Notes under the pieces: model-generated
Told to the model about the DNA's origin: nothing
Database searches by the model: none
What the model saw: only the letters and a program-made list of their open reading frames with translations
Shown here: positions 10,301 to 42,670 of the stretch, piece by piece
Numbering within the stretch: position 1 is the first letter of the stretch
Layout: each line of letters opens with the position of its first letter
Origin: Sacculina carcini
Taxonomy: Eukaryota > Arthropoda > Thecostraca > Sacculinidae
Length of the DNA stretch: 64,000 bases
NCBI GenBank assembly: GCA_916048095.2
Contig: OU696570.1
Location: 10,564,816 to 10,628,815, forward strand
Direction: 5' to 3'
Made by a program: the position numbers and the translations under genes

Positions 10301-11505
10301 ATCCGTAATTTACTGCTGGGTGGGCAGGGGCTGTTGGATTATAGAATTCGCCCAATGAAATTCTCCTCCGCCGGGATTCGAACCACGGACCTCCCGCTTG
10401 TGAGGCGGGTGTGCTACCACTACACCACAGAGTCCAACAAGAGCTTTGCTGTGGTGCTTTAGTGTTTTGTTACATTGTGCAGGTTATAAATACCTGTGTC
10501 AGTACAAAAACATGCATGCATACACGGAGACATTCACACACAGACAGACACAAACGCACATGCACACACACACAGACAGACATATACACACACGCACGAG
10601 CGTGTGTAGTCGAGCTAGTACGCTCGCGCTTCAAGCCAATTAACTTTTACACTGACAGCATATTGTACTAAAGTATGGTATATTAACACGTTTCCTGCTA
10701 TACGACCCACCGGTGAGTCATATTGCGATTTTTAATCATTTTTAGAAAAAAACGCTATAGACAGTGGATTTTTAAGAAAATGAAACAATAATTTGTTGAA
10801 ACTGTTCCCTTATTCAACAATTTATGAAGAATTAACACAATTTAATTATTACAAATTAATTGAGAAAACTTGATTTGAAAACAAAACGTTTTAAAACTAA
10901 ACGTGTTAAAAGTAAACGTGCTTAGCCCTCCTCGAGTGAAGTATTCTGGGAGCGCCCCTGATTGTGCTACTGATTATACACCCAATTGGCGCGCATGCAA
11001 TAAGTGTGACAACACCTTGGCTTCATCCAGCGCTTGTTTGAGCACCGGCAAAACGTTGGCCTGGTGATGACGAGCCGTGGCGCTCGGCTGAAAGCCTGCG
11101 ACACACACACAAACACGCACTAGTGCCTATATAATATGTACTCCTAGCAAATCATATTCGTGTTATTAATTGTGCTTTGAGCGTGTACTAGTCTGTTGAG
11201 GTTACGTGACACGCCCTGCTGTGAGCCCATCTACAGTGGTAACTCTAGGTAGACTCTAGCTGGTGTTGTAATGAACAAGCCGGACCAGGATTCGAACCGC
11301 GAACCTCAATGACACAAGAGCTCAGCGTCTAAGCAACTGAATTACCCGGGAGATATATTCATGGCTGCACAAAATGGCGTCACTACGGACCTTCGCCCGG
11401 CGGCGTGATGAATGTCCTCCTCACATTTGCCAACACCACGCCGTCTTCAACGATTCCAACGCCGATCTTGTTGGCCGATCCCTCAAAGCCAATAGCCACC
11501 ACCAT
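6571..11505 (-). CDS. OSGEP: OSGEP/KAE1, tRNA t6A threonylcarbamoyltransferase (4 exons)
   Basis: This is the catalytic subunit of the KEOPS complex, which transfers the threonylcarbamoyl group to A37 of ANN-decoding tRNAs in cytosol and nucleus. Exons on the minus strand are 11505-11391, 11095-11016, 8570-8355 and 7224-6571. They join in frame into 354 codons, against 335 in human OSGEP, and start at [15 protein letters not shown], the family N-terminus. The metal-binding pair in [10 protein letters not shown] falls at residues 109 and 113, as in the human protein. [22 protein letters not shown] and [19 protein letters not shown] are all present, as is a C-terminus ending VKVTWR. All junctions have GT-AG borders. 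The extra residues lie in two loops of exon 4 that are Gly/Thr/Asn-rich. Introns contain a hAT MITE (intron 3), LINE and SINE copies (intron 2) and a tRNA-like relic (intron 1). The gene is divergent from SNX27. Confidence 0.95.
7264..7480. repeat. Pair of short dispersed repeats (ATTACATT...AGCGCTCACA)
   Basis: Two similar 75-bp segments, near 7264-7340 and 7405-7480, share ATTACATTA or ATTATATTA, then ACATCTATAT, then AAAG(G/C)GCTCACAC. The same pattern appears inverted at 44572-44640. Each is attached to an AC microsatellite, which suggests a small non-autonomous element with a microsatellite tail. They lie in OSGEP intron 3. Confidence 0.5.
8004..8309. mobile_element. hAT-type MITE in OSGEP intron 3
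   Basis: The 306-bp element begins CAGTGGCGAATCCAG and ends CTGGATCCGCCAGTG, nearly perfect inverted termini. The flanks TTGGCAGG (7996-8003) and TTGACAGG (8310-8317) form an 8-bp target duplication with one change. A short AC run lies inside. There is no transposase. Confidence 0.87.
8355..8570 (-). CDS. OSGEP: OSGEP exon 3 (metal-binding histidines)
   Basis: Encodes residues 66-137, including [13 protein letters not shown], the HxxxH metal site in [10 protein letters not shown] and YVSGGNTQ. It is bounded by an AG acceptor preceded on the sense strand by (GT)n and a donor reading CAG|GTGCCG. It is exactly 72 codons, phase 0 at both ends. Confidence 0.95.
9340..10135 (+). mobile_element. 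Non-LTR (LINE) retrotransposon fragment, C-terminal part of the polyprotein
   Basis: Plus-strand frames carry residues typical of the end of a non-LTR reverse transcriptase protein: [10 protein letters not shown], then [20 protein letters not shown], and further on [11 protein letters not shown]-like [16 protein letters not shown] followed by [12 protein letters not shown], ending at a stop near 10130. The pieces sit in different frames separated by stops, so it is a decayed 5'-truncated copy. It lies antisense in OSGEP intron 2. The clade is not resolved. About 500 bp just upstream (8830-9340) may belong to the same copy but show nothing recognisable. Confidence 0.7.
10138..10435 (-). mobile_element. 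tRNA(Val)-derived SINE, copy 1
   Basis: On the minus strand the head reads GGACTCTGTGGTGTAGTGG, then a hairpin with loop CTCACAA (anticodon CAC, Val) and a B box GGTTCGAATCCC. A family-specific body follows (GCTGTTGGATTATAG, ATGCATGAC, CACACCTGTGTT) with a tail near 10138. It lies in OSGEP intron 2 in the same orientation as that gene. Further copies are at 21.04, 24.78 and 44.96 kb. Confidence 0.85.
10980..11100 (-). CDS. OSGEP: OSGEP exon 2 and its splice borders
   Basis: Coding part 11095-11016, 80 bp. It completes the phase-1 Gly codon from exon 1 and reads [16 protein letters not shown], then KQALDEAK, ending AAG|GTGTTG. The sequence aligns without gaps to the ARHH segment of OSGEP, whose histidines lie near the active site. 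The acceptor CGCAG is preceded by a sense-strand GT run at 11101-11112. Confidence 0.93.
11200..11365 (-). mobile_element. tRNA-like SINE relic in OSGEP intron 1
   Basis: On the minus strand an A-box-like GGTAATTCAGTTG and a perfect B box GGTTCGAATCC are spaced as in a tRNA. The acceptor-stem arms do not pair and no intact cloverleaf can be drawn. It lies about 25 bp from OSGEP exon 1. I read it as a decayed tRNA-derived SINE, unlike the Val family; its body boundaries are approximate. Confidence 0.5.
11391..11505 (-). CDS. OSGEP: OSGEP exon 1 (start codon 11505-11503)
   Basis: Encodes [20 protein letters not shown] and ends TPPGE plus one base, with donor GAAG|GTCCGT. The start was chosen because the sequence from [14 protein letters not shown] aligns to the conserved N-terminus of KAE1 proteins with one or two residues before it. 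Confidence 0.93.
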
Positions 11506-13576
11506 GACCAGCACAGTGGATCACTCGCCAGTAGCAAATTATACAACTGGAATGCCAGAGCAAACGCAGTTCAATTATATTTCAACCAAAAAACAAATTA
11601 TATGCAGACAGATGATACCGGAGAATACACGCACTATAAATACGCGGTGGAAATACAATTACCATTTTTTTCCATTCATTTGGCCCTATCAACGAAAACA
11701 AAAATCACGTGATAAAAGAAAAAAATTAAATACACAACCGAAGCAAATAAGCCATTTTCGGCTTGTGTTGTCTCTACGTAGTGAAACCTCACCTAGTAAA
11801 TGTGAACCAGACCGCTGCAAAAATGACTTCACGCCGCGTATGACGTTCAGTGTCACTCGGTCTAGAATCGTTTGACAAAACTCCTCAACAAAAGAAACAA
11901 TGTGCGATCACATACACGTGAAAACTCATCAGCACATCAAGCTTGCGAACTAACAGGCATTCACTCATCATCTATCAGAAATGAAATGATTTATTCAGCA
12001 GAAAAAAAGTATCAATCAAGTGCAATCACAAACATTCACAAATTCCCAGTCACGTGTCACATCTACACGCACACACGCACACACACACACACATGGGCCT
12101 GTTCGTTTCACACACGATATGCAAATATGCGCTTCAAGCACATTTCTGGCATGCTGTGTTACTGCGTCATATTTGTCGGAATTCCACACGGAATTCCACA
12201 GTAAATAGATATTGCCAAGGTTGAGTGCGTGACAGGATGTTTACCAGTGTACCTTTTATATGTTATGGTTGTGCTTAGTTTGTGCTGACGATTTGCGCAA
12301 GTCTGCTTTGTAACGAAATGGTATGTTTTTGATAAGATTAGTGGTGTTGAAACGCATTGTTCATCTCATTGTTATCCATTGTTGAGAATATGCATTACGT
12401 TATTTTGTTATTGTATGTAATTGAGTTGTGATTTTGTGGGTTAAATGGCTTTTACTTGTAGTCGTTCAGAAGATTTTATGGCTCATTCATTGTCCTAGCT
12501 TCTACATGAGATTTTATTGCTCCGCATTAATGGCCTTGCATTGTACATATTGTGCTTTTCATTGAGCGATACGGCTTGTGTGATTTTTAAATTTTTAGTA
12601 CTACACACTCGCATTATATCCCGACGGTGGGCTAGTTCATATATCTGGGCTTTAATGAATACCACTGGTTTCGCGTCTTGTTTGCCTATTGGTCTGTATC
12701 TATCTTCCAGCGTGGATAGGATCCTGATGAGATTGTCTCTGTGTCCAACTCTCAGGAAGAGATAAACATTTTGTCCGAGTGAAATTTTGTGGGGGTGATG
12801 GATGTTATTTTTTTATTTTCGGTTGATTTTTGTCCCATAGGGTATATGCTTAAAATTAAAGTTAGTGTCATAAAAACAATCAAACTAATGCGTGACCCGA
12901 AATGCAAGTAAAATGTCATAAATTCATTCCATAGTGCCTATAATCACATGTACAAGATCACGAAGGCTTAAATGTAAATTTATTTCAGCCTTTGAGTTAA
13001 AATATCATGTGTAATCGGCTTTAATCGGCTGTTGGAGTTGGGTACAGAAACACATATGAATTTTTGTGTATGTATAACTTGTATAAGTGCTATAAATGTT
13101 TTTTAAAGTACATGTCATATTTCTGTTATTGTCTAGCGTCCATTGCGTCACTGTATGAGCGTGTGACGTATACCATCAACGGAACAATGTACACTTAAAT
13201 ACTGCTAAACAATCACTCATTTCTCGCATAGCTCACACATACACATGCACACGCACACACACACACACACCCGCACACACACCCACACACACACACACCC
13301 ACCCACACACACACACACACCCACACACACACAAACTTACATCCATGGTGAATTATGTGTTTTTGTTTTCTGATTATTTTCTCTCTTTCTGTTTGTTGAT
13401 GATCAAGTTGCATGGGGATTGCAGGCATGTAATTGATAGCGTTCACGCTGTTCCCAATTCAACTTGTGCGTTGATTTTGACGTTGATATGAACAATATTG
13501 CTGTTCTTCAGTCTCTAGTATATATTTGGTTCTAGTTAATTATTCTTGTCACACAATTCTAGTTAATTATTCTAGT
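11506..13576. other. OSGEP-SNX27 intergenic region, left part
   Basis: The region between two divergent genes. It is AT-rich with an AC run near 12067-12092 and a longer interrupted AC run at 13241-13332. A minus-strand open stretch of about 100 codons around 12495-12812 has no Met near its start and no recognised domain. No CpG-rich promoter block or TATA box stands out near 11505. Confidence 0.5.
13241..13332. repeat. Interrupted (AC)n/(ACCC) microsatellite
   Basis: About 90 bp of AC dinucleotides with recurring CCC interruptions. It lies in the divergent intergenic region between OSGEP and SNX27. The following 100 bp (TGATCAAGTTGCATGG and downstream) recurs next to a TG tract at 56.63 kb. 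Confidence 0.85.
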
Positions 13577-13773
13577 CCGGCCTCCACACAAGGGTTATCG
13601 CAGTCACGGCCAGCACAGAAACTGCAAGGCTGCGCGCACACGAAACCCTCCCCGCGGCAATTGGGCTATCACTTTAAGAAACGAACCCAACCGTTTCACC
13701 TCGCCAGGGAATCGAACCCTGGACCTCTCGTGCACAAAGCGTGCGTTCTAGCTACTCGGCTACGAGGCGGAAG
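13577..13773 (-). mobile_element. tRNA-derived SINE with perfect 10-bp TSD
   Basis: The 197-bp element is flanked by TTATTCTAGT on both sides (13567-13576 and 13774-13783). Its minus-strand head resembles a tRNA: CGCCTCG and CGAGGTG can pair as a 7-bp acceptor stem with one G-U, and a T arm CAGGGTTCGATTCCCTG is intact. The anticodon arm is poor, so it is not a working tRNA gene. It is a different family from the Val-type SINE. Confidence 0.8.
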
Positions 13774-13912
13774 TTATTCTAGTCAACTGTAGCCAATGCT
13801 ATGCGCAAAACAGTGTTTTATTTCAGCTCAGAGCGACTGTAGAATGTTGTTTTTCAATATATCATCTTGACTTCGCTTGTTTTTTTGCCCGTCATGTATG
13901 CATGATGTATGT

Positions 13913-14190
13913 CTGTTAGTGTATGCCTGTGTGTATACCTGTGTGTGTATGTCTGTCTGTGTGTGTGTGTGTGTGCGTTTATACCTGTGTGTATCTGTCT
14001 GTGTGTATATCTGTGTATGTATGTCGGTGTGGGTATGTCTGTGTGTATATGCTTGTGTGTGTCTGTGTATGTATGTATGTATGCTTATGTGTGCCTGTCT
14101 GTGTGCATGCCTGTGTGTATACATGTGTGTGTGTGTATGCCTGTGTATCTCTGTCTGTATGATTATGTGTGTGTGTGTACACCTGTGTGT
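13913..14190. repeat. TG/TCTG-rich low-complexity tract upstream of SNX27
   Basis: A degenerate mixture of TGTG, TCTG and TATG words running almost up to the SNX27 start codon. If transcription starts upstream, it would form the 5' UTR. It also yields long spurious frames on both strands. Confidence 0.8.
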
Positions 14191-14208
14191 ATGTGCTAGT
14201 GTGCCGAT

Positions 14209-36189
<21,981 letters not shown>

Positions 36190-38591
36190 AGTCACTCAAC
36201 ACACACGCATACACACACATACACACACGTACACGTACATGCATTCATGTATGTCTGTATAATCGTGTGTGTGTGTGTGTGTATGTGCCGGCGGTAGGCG
36301 GTAGTTTGTGATGTGGAGCTTAATGTGGCAAGTTTCCAATAGGAAATTTGTCCCAGTTGTACACTGAATTCGGTAATAGTGTGTTTGTTTCGTTTCGAAG
36401 GCCGGCGCAAATTAGTTGTGTCAGCCAATTGTGTTGTCGCTTCGTGTTGTATATTGGGGTTTTCACCTATTGAAACAGCAGCTGGGCTGTCGTGTTGGGT
36501 GTCTGTGCTGGGGCGATTGCGTCTATACTGGCGTATGAGTGAAAGCCAACACGTCATAAGTGGGTAAGCTCGGTTCAGTAGTAAGCTATCGGCGGGCTAA
36601 AAAAAAATTATCTTAGGCGATGCATGACTTGGTGTATTTCTGCTATAGAAAACGTGTGTTTGTCTGTTTGTGTATGTGTGTTTGCTTACTCATAACTAAG
36701 GTGATCTTTTGGTGCACTACAAATCCAGAAAAGTTAAAGAGCTTAAATTCCGCAAAATTGCGCTTAGAGTTTCACTAATCCCCGTGGAAAAAAGCTAGCG
36801 AAAATCACTCAATTGTGCAGTATACCAAACGTAAATATCGTATGCATCGTCAAAAACTCCAATTGTCAAAAATAATTGTTGAGATTATCACAATCAGGTA
36901 TGCATTAGCCTCAACGAAAATGGCATGAGCCTCTTAATGGCCGTGTACACGCAGGATATACAGCACCACACACACACGCACGCCTATGCAATGTTCACAC
37001 GCCTTCCAGATATATGTTTGTTGAGTTTGCGTTGGTAGTGTGTGGAAAGAGGCCGCATTGCACAAAATTATAAACTAATCTTTCCGGAAAATTGACACAA
37101 TTGCTCCAAATATTCAAAATTCCTAAAACCTGAGTTGATTTCAAAAGTTTGTTTCAAAAGTTGCGCCAAAAACAAAAAGCTGTCTTAATAACTCTTTTTG
37201 ATGTTTACCTCAGATAAAAATAGTTTTGAGCTCTGCAGAATAGTCTATGAAGGAAAGTTGCACACTCGCACCAAAAGGTCATTCTACTCACGCCTCGTTT
37301 CCTACTCATTATACTAATACCTGTCTAGCATAGCGCCTTTTGCGTCTTTTTTGGTTTTTGCCTTTTTCGTTGTTCTTGTATGCGGGACGAAATATGTTTG
37401 CAAAAGACTAGAGTGATATTGAAAAGTTTGAGAGACACTGCTTTAGCGGAGTTATGTTGGGCTGCACTTTGTTATTTCGTCATTCGCATTTAACTCTCCC
37501 GATTAAGATCTGCTGTTATGGCCTCTGGTTGTGTGTCAGACACACAGACACTTCAACACACATGTCTTGTGTAATGCTCCGCAAATTATTCAATTATGTG
37601 CCTATTGCAAGTCCTATCGAACCCCAAATCTACTTCTTACTTGATCAGCGGAGCGAAGTAAGTTTGCTAACCGCGTTGCTACAACGATATACGTGCTCCG
37701 TTGTGACCAATATGTTATTGTGTGTGGTGCAGTGTCTCCTGTTCACATTGTCGCATATACCTTCTAGGCATCTATACTTGTCACAGCATTATTGTCTGGG
37801 GAGATTTCTAGGCACAGGCGTACGGAGATGATTCAACGAATGGCTGAATATGTCACTAATAATTTAGTGATAGTGGTATAATTGTCCTTTACGCTGTAGT
37901 TCAAATGGAATCCTTGTTGAATGAAATTATATTTAGACGAATATTCTTCCATGATCAAAGCCAAGATATTGAGGAAAATAGGATAGACATTAGGGAAAAT
38001 AGGATAGATATTAGGATAATTCCAAATTGAACAGTGCGTAAACGACGTACGACTCTAGGGGGATTGGAATTTCGAGATATGTTAGGCGAACTGGTCCGAG
38101 ACTTCGGTAGGACTATTTTTTCCTTGTGTAGCCATTGATTTTCAGGTGCTTTTCATGGAGATGTGTTTCTTGATGGTTTTCAGTAGCGGATCTATGAGAG
38201 TCGACCTTTTTTGGTGCAAAATGTGCCGTCTCTACATATGTATGAGATCTAGCGCCTGTTTAACCTGCTCCTGTTGGAAAATGTCTGCGGAATTTTAGCA
38301 TGGACATCGCGTGGTAGTATATGGTTTTTACCAAGGAGAAATTCATCCAGGAATTTGCTAGTTGCCGACTGAGCGGTTGTTGCTGCCTGCTCGTCGTAGG
38401 CGGGGCATGCCCAGTGCTTCTACCAGATCCGCTCTTGTTCCACGGGAGTACCTTTGGAGATTCTCCCTAGGATAATTGGTATTTTCAGTGCATCAAGTAA
38501 AATATGTGTTTTGTGTGAGTTCAATTAAATTTTTTTATTACTGGCTGTTGTCGGTTTTTGAATCGTTTTTCTTTCTTTGAAAGGTGTTTGA

Positions 38592-38628
<37 letters not shown>

Positions 38629-41492
38629 TACAAGATTGTTGTTTTTGTGCTCGGAAAAAAGCGAAAACTACCTAAGCATTTCTATCCTGGACGCATTTAC
38701 TAGTATCATCCCGAAGTTTTATCTCCGTCGAGAATATATTAGCTGTTTGTTGAGCCATATCTGTTACGAATTTAATGCATATATCAAGTGTTGTGTGTAT
38801 GTGTGTGTTGTGTGTGATAATGGATTGGCATTGTTTGTTCTGAATACATCGAATAATCCCGAGCACAAAGTGTATATGACGTTTGACGCTTTTCCCCCGG
38901 GGCATCACTGTTCCGCTAGGAGCCGCAGAGTTTCGGGAGAATATTTTTAATTCTTTTCAGTAATTTTTATTTGTGGGGAATAATATGATAAAAATATATA
39001 ATACTAACACAAAATATGTAATTCCATTAATATTTTCTTTCAATTGTATTTTAATGTATTTATAATAGTTTTCGTTCTATTAATTTATTTATATTTAACA
39101 CACTTTTAGTTAATATTTATTTGAAATTTGGGATACGCGTGTAAAAAATTCAGTGCATTTGCAATAAATTCTAATTAATTTTTCGCTAATTTTCATATCT
39201 TTAGATTGAAAATTGCTGATGTTTGCGCTAATGTTTCTATGTGTCAGCAAGCACCGTCACTTTTCACACGCTTCAATTCGTTTGCCCCTCAAATATAATT
39301 ACTATTGTTTTATTAATACTATTTTAATATGCCCACACTTAATGCTATATAACATCATAACATGCATGCATGCATGCATGCATATATAACATCGCCCAAT
39401 GCATTCATAACTTGCTCTTCAGAATGTTAAAAATATTTCTACTACCTTACATAACGTATACACAAATAGACACACACACACACACAATCGTATGCTGCGT
39501 GAGTGTGTGTGTGTGTGTGTGTGTGTGCGGTGTTTATGCGCATGTAAGAGGATGTAGGATGGATGTTAGCATCATTATTGTGAGTGATGTGGCAGGCGAC
39601 ACTAGTGTTCTGCTCAGTTGTCACTGCTCTGTTTTGCCTCGTCCATTCGTGCCTGCTTTGCTAGGTAAGTGTTTCCAGCGATGTTTCCACTCGGTATGAA
39701 ACGGACTATTTCGGATTGTAGTTATCAATCATTTTCTAGTTAAATTCAATCTTTTTTAGTTCTTATAATCATTGCTTACTCATTTTCTCTGTTTTCTCAT
39801 TTTATTTGATCATTTGCTCAAAGCAGGAAAGTCTGCGCCCATCGAGTTTGTTGCTCAAATTCCAAGTGTTAATGCTATGAATGGAAAGGTCGTGCAAGTA
39901 TGGAAATTTTACACACAAATAACTGTTTTCTTGCCGTTCCATCGCGCGCGTGTCTGTTACGTTCACATTCAGCCAGGGATTGCAGATGTAAAATTTTGCG
40001 AATTAATGGCGATTTTTTCCGTTTTCACCTCGGGTGATTCTTTTGTTGCTGCATTTTTATTGCATATCGTCGACATTCAACAAACAACGTGAAAATCAAC
40101 AAAAATAACTGACATTTTGAATCTAGGTCAAAAAGCAAGTTGTATATTTTCCAGTAATTTGCATACGCAGTCGTTGTTGATTAGTGGTGTCAGTGTGCGC
40201 TGTTTATTTGCAAACCTGCCACCATTCTCGCCGTTCTTTGTGTATACAAGAGCGCAGATAAGAAACAGTAATCACACGGACACATAGCAATTCAAGGGTA
40301 GGCGTTTTCTCACCAGTGCATGGTGTAGTGTATTAAATATATCTGCATTGACACACACACACACACATACACATACATACACATCTCAGCGCGTATCCCA
40401 ATGAGAATTAAATCAGTGCTAAGGTTTATGAAGGGTAATTTGTCTGCTAGGCGTGAATTTAGTCCCTTCTATAGCCCATAGTTATCAATCAAATCTTCAA
40501 AGTTATTTGTAAAATTCAACCTTTTGCTTTAGTTGTTATTTGAAGTAATTGTTATTCAATGAAGGTTCATAGAGTTATCGTGTGATATCAAGCGTACAGC
40601 CAGCCCTGCAGTATCAAGTAGTATTTACACCATTGTGTGAAACCCATTGGCGTTCTATATTTACGCCAAATCTCATGGAAGAGTTTTGGCAGAAAAGTTG
40701 ACGCTATCTAAGTGGACTGATTTGACTATGTACAATTAACACCAGATATTATTATTATTATTATGAAATTTAGGTTCAACCTGTGACGTGTGAACGTAAA
40801 AATTGAGCACAAAAGAACAGGAAAACAATGCGATAAAAACGAACGTAAAAGACGAACGAGAAACCAAAAAAGAACAAAAATAAACATTACATGTTGTACA
40901 ATCGTGCAGTGAAGTTGGGACTACAGCTAGTGAAATTGGGATATTTCGCAGAACATGTCTGCCAGTGAAAAGTCAACACAAAGCATGCAAAAATGTTTTA
41001 TTACTGCAGACGGTAGAATTCCGCGATGTCAGCCATCATTTTGTCAAACACATTCTAATCCCGGACCTGATCGGGATGAAGTTTGGAAATTCATGTTGAG
41101 GGCGCTTCCGATTTGCAAAAAATAATTATCAAATGAATTACTTACTGGTTACCTAACATAACCTAATCTGTCGCGCACGTGTGCGGATTTTTCGTTAGTG
41201 GCGGGCATATTCTCCGAAAGAACTTGAAATTGTCTTGTTTCTGGCTCATCTTCTTGCAGATGACGCTATTACTCTGCTAGTTAATTGACAAACAGTTTCC
41301 ACAACCTGAGTAGAATACCGGCAATTGTCGTGTATGTGGGCGAGCTGATCGATTTATCACACAAAACAGACGGTTTGTTGCTTGTTGCAGCTGGACTATG
41401 GACTCATGCTTGTTGCAATGCACTGTGGACACTAGTGGACTGTGCATAGCCAGTCGTTTGTCTCTCTATCATCCCCGGTGTGCTCATGCATG
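36190..41492. other. Gene-free region downstream of SNX27
   Basis: About 5.3 kb in which I recognise no coding exon. Contents: AC runs near 36200-36237 and 40351-40372, TG runs near 36267-36283, 38594-38626 and 39504-39527, a short (ATGC)n at 39361-39383, and AT-rich unique-looking sequence. Frames near 37454, 38558 and 39370 have no recognised domain. Confidence 0.55.
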
Positions 41493-41742
41493 CAGAGTCG
41501 TAGCAACGGATACCTCGTACCCCCGGGCCAGGAAGCCCCGAGTGTTGAGGGACCCGTTGCCTCACGTATGATATTTAAATTTGTCATAAATTATCGCATA
41601 AAAGTCCTCAGCTTGATGGAGACCGAGGGGCTGATCGTAACTGTATTTTCCATAGTCGGGCCTCTATTATAATGGTGCTTTAGTTAAAATGGGACTCCCA
41701 GTATTGCCTTCGGGGGACCCATAAGATGTCGCTACGGCTCTG
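41493..41742. mobile_element. Probable hAT-type MITE (CAGAGTCGTAGC ends)
   Basis: Left end CAGAGTCGTAGCAACGG and, reverse-complemented, right end CAGAGCCGTAGCGACATC, followed on both sides by a CCCCCGGG or CCCCCGAAGG block. The inverted ends are clear but the flanks show only a weak 8-bp match. A segment inside (GGGGCTGATCGTAACTG) has a diverged relative near 18.45 kb. Confidence 0.6.
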
Positions 41743-42044
41743 AATGCGCACAGAGGAACTCCTCAACCCCACCCTGTCAAAATAGCTGGACCCGTCCTTG
41801 GTGAAATGTCTGCGATTTTCGTCACGAATATTCCGCGACTGTGCCACTGTTTTGTTTCGGTGTTACAATGATCAGTTGAGTCATATCGCGCTAAAACAAC
41901 GCGACTCACAATCAACTGACCTTGACAAAGGACGAAATGTGTGTGCGTACAGAAATATTGCAAGAATGAGTTGAAAAATTCAGAATGTGACCAGGATTTT
42001 TTTGCAATTATTCACGCCGAGTGCCTATATGTATTTAGTTCACA

Positions 42045-42670
42045 GTAAAATCTCCGTTTGAAGAGGGCCTCTATTTGAACGGCTCCTTCGGGGAACAATT
42101 GCAAAATAGAACGGAACCCTCTAATTGAACGGAATCCTCTAATTAAACATTTCTTCGTTAGTTCTACTCTTCTGTGAATAGCTATGACTGACTGATTTTT
42201 ATTAGTGAAATTTACAATATCTTCTCAAACTTTTGACCGGCTAGTCGAAAAGTAGAGCGGCGTCCTCTAATTGAACAGTACCTCTAAATCAGGGGTTCCC
42301 AAACTTTGTCGTTTTGCGACCCCCAGGACAGATCTGGAGGGCTCCATGAACACCAATAATATATGAGAAGTTAGAAAAACATTTATACTGAATTATTATC
42401 ACATTCAATACTTTAATGCCATCGTTATTGAATATATTCGAAAATACAAGAAAAAAACACTAAGTGTTCATAATATGAGTTCTTTTGAAAACTTATACGG
42501 ATGCAATTTTTTCAGGCGGCTCTCACGACCCCTTGAATTGGACTCGCAACCTCCCTTGTGGGGTCGCAACCCACCGGCTGGGAGCCTCTGCTCTAAATGA
42601 ACGGCACTGCGATTAGGGTTTGAAAAATGGAACGGCATGCCGTTCAAATTGCTGGTTTTCGTTATATTAC
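42045..42670. mobile_element. Older DNA-transposon relic hosting a nested hAT MITE
   Basis: Sequence on both sides of the MITE at 42290-42590 shares a recurring theme of TTTGAACGG, CTCTAATTGAACGG and GAACGGCATGCCGTTC words, beginning near CAGTAAAATCTCCG. I read it as one older element split by the later insertion. Its termini are not convincingly identified. Confidence 0.45.
42290..42590. mobile_element. hAT-type MITE, perfect 8-bp TSD
   Basis: The 301-bp element begins CAGGGGTTCCCAAAC and ends GGCTGGGAGCCTCTG. CTCTAAAT is present intact on both sides (42282-42289 and 42591-42598). No coding capacity. It is inserted in an older transposon relic. Confidence 0.88.

Noticed and set aside
10370-10435. 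A tRNA-Val (CAC) gene on the minus strand
   Set aside because: A and B boxes and the anticodon hairpin are present, but the acceptor arms do not pair and the same head plus a shared body recurs at three other loci, so it is a SINE head.
13979-14182. An upstream coding extension of SNX27 through the TG-rich tract
   Set aside because: The frame leading into the PDZ is stopped before the two Met codons at 14209-14214, and upstream translations are microsatellite artefacts.
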